From Daphnia pulex (Eukaryota > Arthropoda > Branchiopoda > Diplostraca > Daphniidae): a stretch of 64,000 bases of DNA. Positions 1 to 13,852 of the stretch are shown here, in pieces. The position numbers and the translations under genes were made by a program. Location of the stretch: NCBI RefSeq assembly GCF_021134715.1, contig NC_060025.1, positions 8,928,001 through 8,992,000 of the forward strand, given 5' to 3'. The notes beneath the pieces are model-generated. The model had not been told where the DNA came from, made no database searches, and saw only the letters and a list, made by a program, of their open reading frames with translations. Each line of letters starts with the position of its first letter. Position 1 is the first letter of the stretch.

Positions 1-3000
1 ATATTAACGTTTGAATTAACAAGGAATCATGTTTTTTTTCTGATTTGATAGTCCTCAGGGAACTTTCGTTAAACGAACTTTATTGAACCTATCAAGTGCG
101 TCTAGTTTTGGTGATTCGATTACTGATCGTGCACATTCAGGTTGTAAAAGTGCGACATTGTTAATTACAAAAATGCCATGCTATATTTGTGGTAGCATTA
201 TTTAAATACTGATTGAATTTTAATTAAGAGATAGTTGGAATGCTGAGCTGCATTGAATTCCCGGCTCTTCATTAAAATTTAGTCGAGGACTTTTACGTTG
301 TGAACTGGATGTTCAAATGCATCAGTCTGACTAATTGAAATGGACAGCAATTCCAATTGAAATGAAAATTTATTCCAGATGTAAAGTATTTGTTACTTCT
401 AATTAGTATGGTGCTTTTGTGAAATTAATCTACGTTCACACACATGGGTGGGATGAAGTGAACTTCATATATGACGCTATACATCTTCGTGACACGCCAA
501 TGCAACCAGTTCATTTTCCCAATTATGATTATCTTGTTTATTTAACGACCATTATTAAAAATCACCCTCGTCCAAACCGGGATAGTCGAAATGTTTTAGG
601 GACAAAAGCATGTAGCTCGAGGCCATCCAAGAATCACACGTCCTGTTTTGACTTGAAAGTGTTAATAACGAACGACATTTATTGAACTTTGCCTTTTTTT
701 CCGAATCCTGGATCTGAATTCTCGAAGCAACTGCAATCTGATCTGAAAGAAAGTTACTTGTTGCCTGTTAACAAGGGAAGTGGGCTTATTGTGCGTTTAA
801 CTTTAGCTGGCGTAACAATCTAGACAGAGTGCCTCTGCAGTATGCAAATTTATTTGCATGCCTTGGCTTAACGCAAGTTCTTTATTAGGTGCAACTTGTA
901 TGAATCTTGAGGTTGCTCAACTGATTAGCGTATGTCGCCGGTATGTCGTATGTTTTTTTTATTTGCACTATTTTACAAAATATGTGATTCAGCATTTCTG
1001 CTTGTTAAATTTTTGGTAGGTATTTCGGGTTTGACATGGGTCGTTTTTTAAAAGTCAAATTATTATTTGTTTATTAAACAAATAAAAGTTTGGATGGCGT
1101 TGCCCACAAATCCCTGAATTTTTCATTTTTACGATTTCATTTTAATGAATTCGCAAGCATGCTGACGCTTGCTGATTAGCATAAAATTGGACAAGTGTCG
1201 TCTGCTTTTTAAATTTCGAAAAAGTCAGAGACACAGTTAAAGATTGATTTGTTTTTGATAACCGTCATACTCCATGCTATTTTGCAGGTAAACAAAACTC
1301 TGCATAAAAATAGAATGATTCTGCTTAAATAGAAGAGTTAAACCTGTTTCAAACTCGTGAAATGTTAGTTTCTAGCTGGCATTCATCACATATGCTTCCT
1401 ATCAATGCTGGCAGTTTGTTTGTACTATGTGTAACCGTTTTCTTTTTTTTTTGCAGATTTGAGGCCAAAGAGCAGCCATCATAACCACACAATTTGCAAG
1501 TTTTTCTTGTGCAGGTGTTATACCTGTCATCATCAACAATCTCAGGATCATCGCTTGGGTAGAATGATTTCCTTTGTTTTTATTAACCTGTTACATAATA
1601 GATATTTTTACGCTGCATTACCTGCATCAAGGCAGTGTATTACATGTAAACCTTTAATTCTCCCAATTTATAAACAATTAGGGTTTACCCAGTGTTTCAT
1701 TTTTAACTTTTCCTGACTTGTTCTTTCTGTCGGTTTCTGTCAATTTTTTTTCTAACCCATTTTCTATTTTTATTTAGATAAAATGCATCCCATCGCATTG
1801 GGAAATTATCTACCGATGTCAATGTCTTCGTGTACGGCTGTACGTCCATGTGAATGTGGGTTCGCGAGGACACCCTTTATACCCTATCCCGTCTGGTGGA
1901 ATTCAACTCTTCATCGGGTGGATGGAGCAACTGTAAATGCCTGGCTGTATTTCCCAGTCATAAAGGTAGGACAAAATTTCTTCCTTTATTTGGCAATATT
2001 TGGTTTGAGTTGATTATGAATCGTTACGTAGTAACGGAGTGTTTTTCCCTGAGCTAGGCGGTTGTCAGCTGTTTTCTCTGCTCCGTTTTTGTTTTTTCTA
2101 AGTCAGGGTTCACTAAAAATCTCATTTGTCAAACGACTACAGATCAGGCCTGATGTTCTTGTTCTTTGCACCTCCCAACTGTTTTTGTGGGAAAACCATC
2201 ACATTCGAAATATTTGAACTTTAAACACTTCAAGCAAAGTTCAACAAGACTATTTTTTAGAGAGAAACTTGCTGCCACACCGGCACCTCCTCGTTTATTG
2301 GTGAACTGGAGCTGAATTAAGTCCTTTGCTTGTTCAACAGATATTCTCTGTATTCTGCCGATAATGAGACTATATGGTTCAACAGCGGACGGATTGAATC
2401 AATTAGAAATGATGCACCCTTCGCCTTCTGTTGGATCAGCTTGTTGGAAGGAAATTCAAAAAATTATTTGAATATCCTACCGGTTGTTAATTTGAGGTCA
2501 TTCCACTTTGTGTAATAGGCAGAATTGAGGCTAGGGGATATCTCAAAAACTTATCGAAAACTAACTTTCCAATTCACTTCCGGTAGCTAATTGTAACCAT
2601 AAATCTGATGCCAAAAACGATCCTTGTGAAATTTGAAATCCATTTCCTGTGCGGACAGAAAAATTGCCGAAATTCGTCCAATTTGAGTGAGAAGAATCAG
2701 CTTTCATGGAAATCATTATTTAATTGAATGGCAAAATAAATAGTTGAGGAGTTATCACGCTTCCGGGATCCTTCCATGGCAAATCCATGGCAACAAAACT
2801 GGATAGTGAGCTCGGCTCTCAATTCAGTTTTCAAGTTAGGCATAAGTTAATTAAAGCGATTGTTGTTTCATATGATCATAGAATTGAACTGCTTTCAAGT
2901 CAGGCTAATAATTTCTTGGAATTATCACGATAACAATGCGCTTAATAAACATTTCGGTGTCGAAATGTCAATTAAGAGCAGCTTTCGTTCCTTATAGTTT

Positions 3001-3767
3001 CACAAATACTGAGCGCATTTCTTTCTTGGACTGGCTACGTCCAACTGCGTCAACACTGTATGATTGCAGCGTATCATTCTTTTATCTTGAAAAATCTAAT
3101 TGAAAATGTAGCTCAATCATTATTTTTTCCTTATCGGCGTAGAGGCATCTAGTAGAAGAATGACGTAACGATCTGTGAATCCCATTTTGAAAATTTTTAT
3201 TTGATTCATTTCTTGTAAGGAGTTTGATCCCCATCAGACACTTATAAAAAAAATGAGTGCAATAATGATACATGTTGTACAATAAGATATTGATCGCCAC
3301 TTTGACATTTCGCGAAGTCAATTTATTTTCTCGCCGATTGCCATTTGAAGCTCGACAACAGATTCCGCAGCCTCTGCTGCCCCCAAATCATTCGTTTCGT
3401 ATTTTTTTTTTTATCGGATGATGAAGCCAAATAAGCCAACTTGGTGATGAGGTGGGAAAAAGGTGTCGGCCAGGTGAAATGAATTGGAAGCCACTCGGTT
3501 CAGCTGATTAATGGACCCGAGAATGACATTCCGTTTTCTTGATAAGATTCGAAAACATTTCCCTGGGACGTGTTCTGGAATTTGGTATTATTTGATATTA
3601 ATTGGGTTTCTCGGCCTTGGGTAACTATGGTAACATGATTACACGCGGTGTAATGTATTTAGTTTTTTTTCCCGTCGAGTGAACAAATAACGTGACAGCT
3701 TGGCTATAAAGATCGGAACCTCATTTACCCTCCCACGCATGACACGTGATGGCGTAAGAAGGCGTAA
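1..3767. other. Intergenic DNA downstream of Dop1R2 copy 1; no supported gene
   Basis: AT-rich sequence without a recognisable domain in any frame. Two segments on the plus strand have exon-like borders: 1457-1558 (polypyrimidine-AG before, GT after) and 1778-1965 (TTTAG before, GGTAGG after). Joined, they stay open in one frame for about 97 codons, but the translation is Cys/His-rich, resembles nothing I know, and the second segment is also open in another frame. I treat them as unproven. The rest, including 2000-3700, shows only short chance open frames. Confidence 0.4.
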
Positions 3768-6700
3768 TCACATGGGAAAAGAGGTCGAGTGATGACACAG
3801 CGATGTAAAAGTTTGGCTGCCCGTCAACGGACTCAATTGGGAGCCACTCGGCGTGGCCAGCACGATACTCGTGTGCGAGAGCGGCCGGCTGTTGGTTCCG
3901 GTCGAAATGCTGGCGGAAATCGTAGTCGCTGTCGCCGATCCTCCGAGATTGTGGTGGTGATGCTAGAATAGAAAAACAAAAGCGTACAGATGACAAGTGA
4001 TGAATGACGTACACGTTTTAAATCGTCTCCGGCTCAGTTTTGGGGGGTTTCAATTAATTGCTAGGCACTAATGCGGTCTGCCGACAGAGAACCTCCCACT
4101 CAGTCGCCGAATTTGGATGTTGTAATAAATATTTGATCAACTCTACTACTCACGTTCATTGGATTGTTGGTTCCTGATTTGCCACTGTGTCTCTTCCAGC
4201 GGTGGAACAGACGTGGGCAGCATCCGCACAGGATCCGAGCGAAGGCTCTGTCCGAAATTTAAAAATGTTTTATTCAAAATTTCAATTCCATATTTTTTCC
4301 TTCTGTTTAGAATAGAACAGGCTGACTGAAATCCTTGGAATTATTTTGTTTTATTTGCCAACCGGAAGCGGTTCGAAACTACGTCAAGGAGGGGGTTGGG
4401 GGGAATGAAGTGAATGAGCCGATCTTTTTGTGGAAAATCGTGTGGGAAGTTGTGAAGGCTGAAGCGAATTTAGAGTCGTCTATCCATCAGTGACACACTC
4501 CAGCTGTCTTCCTCTTTCTTTTTTCTACATGGAATTTTAAATTGGCCTCTTTTTTTCCAATGTGTGTTCCATCAATTGATTATTCAAGAGATGGCATATG
4601 GCCTTATCAATTGTGCAAATGCCAATCGAATCTTGATTCCCTGAGCTCCTGTTGTATTAACCACTCCATTTCCCTCCCCTTAAAAAAAAAGAATTATTTA
4701 GCCGCGAAGTAAACTTTACCGGAAAGATGTTGGGATTGACACTAAGTAACTTTCTGGTGAGAGAGCGTCTTTCCGTGTTGAGAAAAATAATGTACACATC
4801 GTAATACCTTCTGAAATCGCGAGACCAGCAAGCGTAGATGACGGGGTTCATGCCCGAGTTGATCCATCCGAGCCAAGTGACGACGGTGACGACCCGTTCC
4901 GGGTTGTGGATGCACGACTGACAGAAAGCCGAGAGCAAATTCGTCACGAAGAAAGGCAACCAACACGCGATGAACACGCCCATCACGATGCCCAGCGTCC
5001 TGTTTATTGCGGTTCAATCGGGTACGAAATATTTTTTTGTCAATTGTCAATTTTTATTCAATCGGAAAATTATCGCAAATTGCAGCAAATGGGGAAGAAG
5101 AAATTTGAAAATTGACATACTTGGCCGCTTTGCGCTCCTTGGCGATTTTAGCCAATTTTCGACTCAAATTCATTTTGGCGATTGGCAAACGTCCCGATCC
5201 GCCGTCGCCGTCCACCGACGAGGAAACGGACAGGCCGGCAATCGTCGCCTCCGTTTGTGAATGGCGCCGATCGATTGCCGATTGTTGTCGCTGCAAAGTT
5301 GACGGTTGGGACGCGTCGGCGATTTGCAGGACGTTGTTGCTGGTGCTGGACGTCGATGAAGGATCGATGGGCAATTGGTGACGATTGGCCGCCTGGTAGG
5401 TCAAAAGGGCGGCGGCCGCAGCGCATCGCCGATTGTCGGAAGCGACTCGACCTCCGCGGTGGATGCGCAAAGTTAAAAGTTCGACCGTTTCGGCCGATCC
5501 CGACCCACCGGATCCCGACCCCGATCCTCCCCCTGTTCCTTTTCCCATTTCACCTGTCGAGGCCATGACGACCTGTTTGATGCCCAGCCGAAGGGACCGT
5601 GACTGGGCCACGGCCGCCCGGTAAATTCGGTAATAAGTGAAGACCATGACGGACAAGGGGCCGTAGAAGGAGACGGTCGAGGAGAAGACGAGGTATCCGA
5701 TGTCGTCGGTGAAGACGCAATGCTCCGGCAGCGGATGGATCCGCTCGTTCATGTCGGATGTGGATGACGAGGAGGAGGCCATCAGGTGAGTGGCGCCGTC
5801 GTGCTGGACGAGGTCGACGGCGACGGCCCTCCACCAGGCGATGGCCGGGAAACTGATGAGACTGGAACAGACCCAAACGAGGGCGATGAAACAAGCGGCC
5901 CGTTTTGGCGTCATCCGACTCGGATAAGTGAACGGGTCCGTTATGGCCTAAAGAATTAAAGACAAAGGAAACGATTGCGAATTAAGTTGATGGAGGATTT
6001 AAAATTGATCAAACGAATTTTTAACTTGATATTTTTGAAACTAGTTATTGAAATTTTTATCGATGGCCCAAAAGTTTTTTTTTTTTTACAATTCCCATTT
6101 TATCTTAACTTTTTTTCCCATTTCATTTCCGGGCGGATGATTAACGTCCAGAGGAATCAGGAGAACAGATCTCATCGCCATTTGGCTCTGATGTCATTTG
6201 CATATTCGGATTGGCGAGGATTTGCAATGTTAATTATACGAGTCGAATTGTCAATGAGTCGGTCAAGATTTTTCCTTCCCCATCGGAGTCGAAAGGAGGA
6301 AACTGCAGTGCGACGCGCATTCATTGACATTCTTTGATCTTCATTCCCCTTCCCGTTATTATTATTATTTCCTCTCAACTTTTGGCATCTGCCTCTTCTG
6401 CGATTCTTTTTTTATTTGCCAGAAAAAAATAAGAGTTGCCGTTCTGTTAATTCGGAAAGTTTTTTCCTGATCTTTCACCGAGTCTTTCAGTTCCGACTTG
6501 AGAAATTGGGCAGGTGGGAGGATCTTATCGTCAGAAAAACTTTGGGGTAGCGCAGGTTTTTTTGTTATAATGAGCGCCCAACTTCTGTGCACAAATATTC
6601 GAAACTTTAGAGACTCTGTGAAAAGAGTCGAGTGGAAAGTACGTCGTTATTTAGAACGTGCCAAAGGGCGACCGGATCTTTTTGTTACATCAGTTCACGT

Positions 6701-7261
6701 TTGACTCCCCCAGTCAAGTCGAGCATAGAATTATTGAGCTGCTGCTGTTTAAATAAAATTTTGTTTGTTACCCAATAACGATCCATGGAGATGACGCAGA
6801 GGTTGAGGATGGATGCGGTGCTGGCCAGGACGTCGAACGAATGCCACACGTCGCTATCAATAGAGAATTCAATCAGGAAAAAAGTCAATATTTGAATGAA
6901 TACTTTAACAGCTAGTTTTGTACCAGAGATCGCGACCGAATAGCCATCGCCGGTCTGATTGCATTTCGACGGCGGCGCTGAATGGCATGACGATGGATCC
7001 GACGAGACAATCGGCCACGGCCAGCGACATGATGAAATAATTGGTGACGGTGTGCAGGTAACGTTCCCTGGTCACCGCGGCGATGACCAAGGCGTTGCCC
7101 AGGACGGTGGCCAGACAAAAGGAGAACAACACCAACGCCAAAATGGGATTGCCGTCAACCCAATCTTTTTCCTCCGCCGTCACCGTGGCGTTCTCCGACG
7201 TCAAATTTCCCTCGTCCCATCGCGTCAGATTCAAAAGCGTCGGCACCACGACAATTTCCAT
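3768..7261 (-). CDS. Dop1R2: Dopamine receptor Dop1R2/DAMB-like GPCR, copy 1 (complete, six coding exons)
   Basis: D1-like dopamine receptor of the invertebrate DAMB group, a plasma-membrane GPCR expected to couple to cAMP/Ca2+ signalling. Exons (minus): 7261-6924, 6853-6772, 5947-5121, 4999-4808, 4247-4154, 3962-3768; all phases agree, giving 575 aa. Seen: three N-glycosylation sites before TM1; TM3 aspartate in [13 protein letters not shown] followed by DRYW; serine cluster FSSTVSF in TM5; LRIHRGG and [15 protein letters not shown] in the third loop, as I recall from Drosophila DAMB; ACWLPFF in TM6; [20 protein letters not shown] in TM7/helix 8; CGCC palmitoylation-type cysteines. The third loop carries a Gly/Ser run. 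The tail is His/Ser/Thr-rich and ends SFPM. Start choice: GCCATGG context just after an AG acceptor, implying a 5' UTR intron. A paralogue lies at 32886. The alternative class, octopamine receptor, is excluded by the loop and tail motifs. Confidence 0.93.
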
Positions 7262-7267
7262 GGCGAG

Positions 7268-7480
7268 GATCTGTCAATAGAATCGAATTTTCCCGGACAT
7301 TTATCGCTCACGATTCGGCTGAGTGGCAACGACACTGACATGTGGCACTTGGCATTGACGGCGGTCCGCGTCCTGCGGGATCCGTTGGAGACTGTCGACT
7401 GTTTAACAGCGACTGAGAGGCTGATGCTGGATGTCTTTGGCTGGATCAAGAGGGAGGGGGCGACTCACGCGCAATTCTTT
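7268..7480 (-). other. Dop1R2: Probable 5' UTR intron of Dop1R2 copy 1
   Basis: On the minus strand a GTGAGT donor follows AATTGCGC at about 7470, and a TTGACAG acceptor lies at about 7275, a few bases before the start codon at 7261. This fits an untranslated first exon ending near 7470 followed by a ~195-bp intron. Transcript evidence is not available here, so the first exon start is unknown. Confidence 0.45.
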
Positions 7481-10400
7481 TGGCGCATACATTTCCGCTC
7501 ATCCTCATCGAAATCAAAACGGGACGTTGTTGTCCCTGTGGGATCTTTGTAGGATTGGGTCGTGGAGAGCCTATAGTAGAGTCTGAGTGGCTCGGTTCAT
7601 TTGGGGATGATGGTGAACTTGATTGAACTTCACTTTTGAAATTGGAATCAGCCCAGCATCGTCAAAGCTGATGCTGAGACGGAGGGTTCTTTATTGAAAA
7701 GTTTCTTATTTCCCTTTTTATTTTCGAAATTCTGCCTATCAAGTCCCGAAATCTTTTGATTCTTTTTCTTTTGATTCTTTTTCTTTACGATTGATCTCCG
7801 GAACTGGTAGATACGCAAATTCGTCTAACTTTGAATCGAATCAATGAAATAACGTCTGAATGTTGATATTATATTATTTCGGTTTGAATCACCAGTTATT
7901 GTTGGTGAAGTACATTGAAATATTGGATTACGCACGCTGATATAAAAGCTTGTAAAGATTAGGCCATCCGCGTCATGTGAATAATACACTGGGAGGGCTG
8001 GGGGGTTTCATTCAGAAATAAAAATAAAACCGGATGCGTCAAATTGAACCATTTAACTTGCTACTCGATCCTTTTAGCAACTTTCCATTTAGATGTATAA
8101 CATTTAGACACAGCCGAGAGCCCAGCAGCAGCAGTAACACTAGACTTGTATCTGCTGTAATATAGATGGATATGTATATATCCATCTACCCTTTTCAATA
8201 TAATACAACCAAATGGAATTAGATTAGTCCAGCATCCATCAAAAAAAGACTTCTTGCGGAGCATCTTTGGGTTTTTTCTATCGTATATAGACTTTGATGC
8301 CCTAACACAAAACTCAGTTTGACTGTACCGGCGTGATTTATCTCTTTTCGTTTCCCCTCCTCCCCACCCATGTTGAAGGGGGAGGTCATAGTGCAGTTGT
8401 AATATAGCTATACGAGTTTATACTTGATTATTAGATCATTATCTAGACTTATGGTATATCCATTTAACTCATGCGCAGGGGGGGTCCTCAAACTGAATTT
8501 ATTTCCCAATATCTGATGACTGATGAGTTCATTAACCCGGTGGCCCTCTGGTCATGTGCTGGGCCATATTGGAGAGGGGTGTGTCACTTGTGGTGATTGT
8601 TTACGACGTTTTCGTGTACATAATAATTAATACACCGCTGCTGACTCTATATAGGCTATGCACACACATTTTTCCTTTGCGGGGAGGGTAGAAAAATAAT
8701 ATAACTCTGCCGGATGTTGGGATAGGATATTGTCCGGAAGAGAAAGAAAAGATAGAATAAAAAGATTGATTTTCTATGTGAACCCCGCCCCCGCCCCCCC
8801 AAAGGGGAATCATTTGTAACTTATACGCCACACTCACAGTTTCTCTTCCGGTCGGGAGCAGCAGTGTACCGGCTCTTATAGAAGAAGAAAATAGGCAAAG
8901 TTTCATTCTTGAAAGAAAAATCTAGATGGATCCCTGGGCGAATATTTTTTCCTAGCTATTGAATTGACGGGGAGGAGAGATAAATGAATTTTCAAAGAAA
9001 AATAACAAGTATGTGGAAACTTTTTGACTTTTTTGCTGCTCTCTGCTCACTTGAGAACCTCCTGCGACCTTCCATCGTGGGCTGGGGGGGGGGGGTTAAA
9101 TAAAGCCCCTTGATCAATTCTCGGATCTAGTAGGTTATTAATGAGATAGACCATCGAAGCTAGGTTTGTTGTTGTTGGCAATTGAGCGCTGCTGTGTATA
9201 CTCAGGAGTTTCTATATTGATCCATCGGCCAATGGATCTATAGGCATAAATCAGTATATAGAGAGGGAGAAATCCCATCTGTATAAGGAGCCTTGTACAT
9301 AATCGAATAAATGTGCAGTGTTGAATAATCAAAAAAAGTTCTTCAGATTTTGTTTTGTTTTGCTGGTTGCGGGAAATTCTTTTTTGATTTATTTCCCCCT
9401 CCCCACAAAATGTTCCCGACGACTGCGAAACAATAACGGGCCCGTTTATTATTATGTTGCCAGTCGTTATATTCGTGACTGTATAATATAAAAGGACGTA
9501 TAAAATTGACTTCTTGTTCTCTATAGACTAGACATACTATATTCTCTCGGCTGGCGTATGAATCACGGCCGGTCGTTTTTCATAGGCCATTTGCCCTTTG
9601 GTTGATATACTTCCGGTTCATTATTATGATATTAATGGACGAATTTATTGCCATTTCATCCTTTTGATACAAAAAATAAAATAACAAATTCTTTTCAGTC
9701 AGCGGGAATTTCCCGGCCCGTATTATTGCATAGCAGCAGCCGTCAAAAGTTTCAAAAAGTTTTTCAAATCGCATCAAGAATCTTTCAATTGAAGTTCATT
9801 CAACTGTTTATTATCGACTTTTCCCCCAGCCTGAATGCCTGGAATAGTTGTCTATATTTTCAACTAGTACGACAAGGGGGTGGTGGGTGGGTCGTTGATT
9901 TCTCTGTTGACTCGCACTGTTGATTTATTAAGGGCCGACGTATTAGATTCCACGCCCTCCTCCTTTTCTTGTTGTTGGAAGAGGAGGAGGAAGTGTCGGA
10001 TGCTGCGGTTGTGATACGCGCCCCCCCTCGACGCCATGTTGCTGCACTGAGCCTGCCAACGACTGGATAAACACGCACGTGCCAGCAGCCACACAAAGAC
10101 AGCAGTTGGCAAAGAAAAGAAATAGAGAAAAGATTCTTTTCTCTGATGTTTAGCCTTTTATTTATTGATTCGCCCCTGTCTTTCTTTCTTTCTTTTCTCA
10201 GAGAGTTGATGATGTAGGGGCTCAGCAATGCTGGCTGGATGTTAGTATTTGCTACATGGCAAATATCGCGCGTGAATCCGACAGTTTTCCAGCCATAAAT
10301 GAAAAGATGGAGGGGTAAATATAACCAGCGTCAAGACTATAGAGCCAGGAAGGCTATAGCCACACAATTGCAATCAGCTCGCAAGTGAAATGGCCCAGCT

Positions 10401-12911
10401 GTCGCCATAGATATGCTCCCAACTGGCCATCACTGGACGGACTAATAGGTCAACAAGGAATGTGTGATGGGACTGAACCCTCGACCAAAAATGTGTCGAT
10501 GGCACAAACTTGAAAGGCCCCCGCGACTAATTGCTTGTTAGTTTACCACTTGTGTGTCCGGATGTTCCAATTAACTTGGTCTAATTAATCCGTTCCCAAA
10601 AGAGACCTCCCAAAAAAATGTTTCCATCATAGTGAAACCAAATAATATAAAAATAGGGCCTGCTGCTGGTCATTCAACCGGATGGCGAACTGCACTCTAT
10701 TTGATGTAGTCACAGTCACACGTACTACGAGCTTTTTTTTTGAATAATAATATGCGCAAACCCATTTTTCTGTTTAGATATCATATATATAGCCTTGTAG
10801 AGCTATTCGTCTCTGTATCGAGTTATATGCTCACAAACGGCCGAGGCCTTGTTGACACGCGTACCCAAAAATTGGGCGTAGCTATACAGCATTCGATTTG
10901 AATGTGTCTACATCTTCAGAAAAAATTTCCATTTATTTTTTAGAAACGTCATTTTCTTTTTATGAATCTATTCGCTCGGGATTTTCTGGTTTCATTTTAT
11001 TTTATTTTTTCTCATCGCCAGCCAGCCATCGTTGGAATAATATGTCAACTGGGAGGAACATGACTTTTTCGCTGGGTCTCGAGTGTGTCAGAAACTTGCA
11101 GAGTATATACTACGACGTTATGTGATTGGCACATAAGGTCCTCCAAGAAGAAGAGTTTGCAATTTTATTTTATTTTGACAGCCAAAAACTGGATGATGGC
11201 TGTGATGCTAGACATCTAAACGCGTTTCTCTTTGATATTTTCCTGCGCCAATGTATGTGTAGAGTAGACGTGATGCTCTTGTATGGAGAGACATTATCAC
11301 ACGGCTTTTATTATTATTGACTGACGAGAGGCGGGGTCCCCACCCTTGTGTTATTCAATATCGAAAAAAGATCACAAGATCCTTTTCAATTTCTTTTAGT
11401 GAACTGTTGGCATCCCAGGTGTGTGACTGTGTGTGTGTGCCGAACAGAGAGTGATGCTATCAATTTCTTTTTGGAGACATTATATCAACCATCATTTGGA
11501 TCATAATTATATAAACTTATATAACTTGTATAAGACGTCAGTTCCGGTCGGATCACGCGCCAGTCGGATTCACGCAACGCCGTTCCCCATCAAGGGGATT
11601 TGTGTGTGTTGTGGGGGAATAACGCCCGGGAATTGTTTGGATTGATTAATGCGAAAGGACTGATTGTATTTGTTCGTCTATAATATTTTTGCGCTAATGA
11701 TATCAAGCGGTGGGTTCATAGAAGATTCACTCGGCTGCGGCGGTGAGCTTGAACGTCAACATGACATGTTCCTCTTATATAACGTCTATACAGCAACATC
11801 AAGAAAGAAAAAAAAGGAAGCTTTTCATTTTGGCGCTTTCATGTCTGATGGCAGCCCCAAAGTCCTGCCCTGATGCCGTTGTGGACGCGCTCAGTTCAAA
11901 GTCTTTTTTCTCTTTTCCCGCTTCTTTTTTTTGAAAAAAGAGTATAGGCGTCCGATTACAGTGTACAGGTTTTTTCTTCTTTTTATTTCTTTCTTGCCTC
12001 AGCTCATCTCCTTTAATGTTTACAAGAGCAGAAGAGAATAACCAAGAGCTCGACAGAGAAAGATAAGAAGGACAGCAGCAGTATAGAGCGCGCCGGGGAT
12101 CGGGAGGGATGATGAGGCGTCGCCGAAACTCTCGTCTGTCCGCCAGAGCAGCAGCACAGCGACCAACTGATTAGATCTCGAACGGGAGAGAAGAAAGGAA
12201 GGACCGGAACGACTCCCGAACGAATTTTTTTTTCCTTTTTATCCTTGTGGAGTCGACTGCGCGGTTTATCCTTACACACGGGATGTATTACGTCATGTGA
12301 GAAAACAAAGTGAACCGCGAGAAAATAATTCGGGGGGAATATAAAAGAAAAGAAACAAGTACGGTACAATTCTTTTTGAGCTCAAATGATATTCCAACGA
12401 GTCCCGGGGCTCTCGTTCAACTATTTCAACCATCGGTTATTCCCGATGACGTGTTTGCCAAGTCCCCAGCCATTCATTATTTCCGGTTAAATCCCGGAGA
12501 TAATGGGTTTTTCTTTTATTATGATTATTACCTTTTTGGATATCGTGTGTAGAGATCAGATAGTCGACCATTTGTTTTGCGTTGGATTATCTTGCGGGCG
12601 CCGCTGAATGGCCGATTGACCTAGATATTTGCAGCTCCCCCCCCCCCTATATCCATCCCATCATCGCCACTCTCATTTTTCACGGGCAAGCAAACACAGC
12701 AGCAGCAGTAGCAGACGTCTCTATAAATACAATCAAAAAAAGGATACGGCGTCCAGCTGCGATTGGCGCTCGCTCGGCGGTATAAAGTGCTCCTGCCGCC
12801 GGGATATATAATGCTGGGGATCAATTGCTAATGCAATGCCAAAGTATATGGGCTTCCAGCTTATAGAGAAAATATCAAAACAAACAGAAAACGACATTAT
12901 TGAGAGCTATA

Positions 12912-13130
12912 GAGAGAGAGAGAGTCGATGCCCCCCTTTTGCTCAAAGCAAGTGGAAAGTGTTGCCATATAGAATCAAGAGAAAAAGAATAAGAGAGAGA
13001 GAAAAGGGAGGACTGATGTGAATGATGAAGCGTCTTAGCTTCACATCGTGACAGCCGGAGATGCTATTTGTATGTACGGTCGCGGAAGGAAGCGGCAGCA
13101 ACCCCAAAAAAGGATTGAGAGAGAGAGAGT
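12912..13130. repeat. Short GA/AG microsatellite tracts
   Basis: Several GAGAGAGA tracts occur in this interval (about 12915-12932, 12992-13001 and 13116-13130), separated by unique sequence. They are simple repeats. GAGA-factor-like binding is possible in arthropod promoters but is not supported by anything else here. Confidence 0.5.
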
Positions 13131-13830
13131 TGTATAACATGGGCCCAAGTATATATAATACCGGAATGATTCTGATCCTTATATTATTTTCCCGTTTTTC
13201 TTTTTTTGTGTGTGTGTGTTGGGGGGTTTATACGCACACATAACGATCGCCCCCCCTCCCGGCAGGAGAGAGCTCATCCGGAATAATGCCTTTGGTCCTT
13301 CTATAGTATTATATAGAGCGGGTAACACACACGCATTCAAGCTGACGCTCGGCTTTCGCTTTTGTTTAGTGATGTTTCTTAGCGTTAACATCATCGCAAA
13401 CAATACAATAGATATCATAGACTACTGATGTACAGAGCTCGGGAAACCAAAAAATGTTGGCGCCGGTCACGCTCCTGCGCTTGCGTCCAATAGACTATAT
13501 ACGCAAAGTTTCTTCCCAGCGTAAATAATACGCACCTAATATTTTTGTTTTGTTCCGGAATCTTTGTGTGTGTGTGTGAGTGTGTGGAGTAGGACATATC
13601 ACAATGCACACGACCCACTTCGTATTATTTTTTGTTTGTTTTTTTTTTCTTGGCTCGCCATTTGTTTGATATGCGATGGCCTTTTTTATTCTTTTGTGGA
13701 CGACACATCGATGCGCTTTTGGCCAGTTACATCAACCAAGAATAAGGCTTGGGGGGTGGGGGAAGGCCATCAAATGAAGAAGGCCTTCGTTTTGATTTTC
13801 TTTTGCGAAAAAAAAATAAAATAAAGTTGA

Positions 13831-13852
13831 GCCGTCGTCGTCGTCGTCATCA
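13831..13852. repeat. (TCG)n trinucleotide microsatellite
   Basis: Perfect run of about five TCG units followed by TCA/TCATT, in noncoding DNA. No flanking open frame uses it. Confidence 0.5.

Noticed and set aside
3721-4014. 97-codon minus-strand open frame at the end of Dop1R2 copy 1
   Set aside because: The splice acceptor at 3963 and phase from the previous exon put the true last exon in another frame, ending at 3768.
5112-5624. Several overlapping plus-strand open frames
   Set aside because: They are shadows of the GC-rich third exon of Dop1R2 copy 1.
9860-10228. 122-codon minus-strand open frame
   Set aside because: Low-complexity composition, overlapping frames, no domain or splice support.
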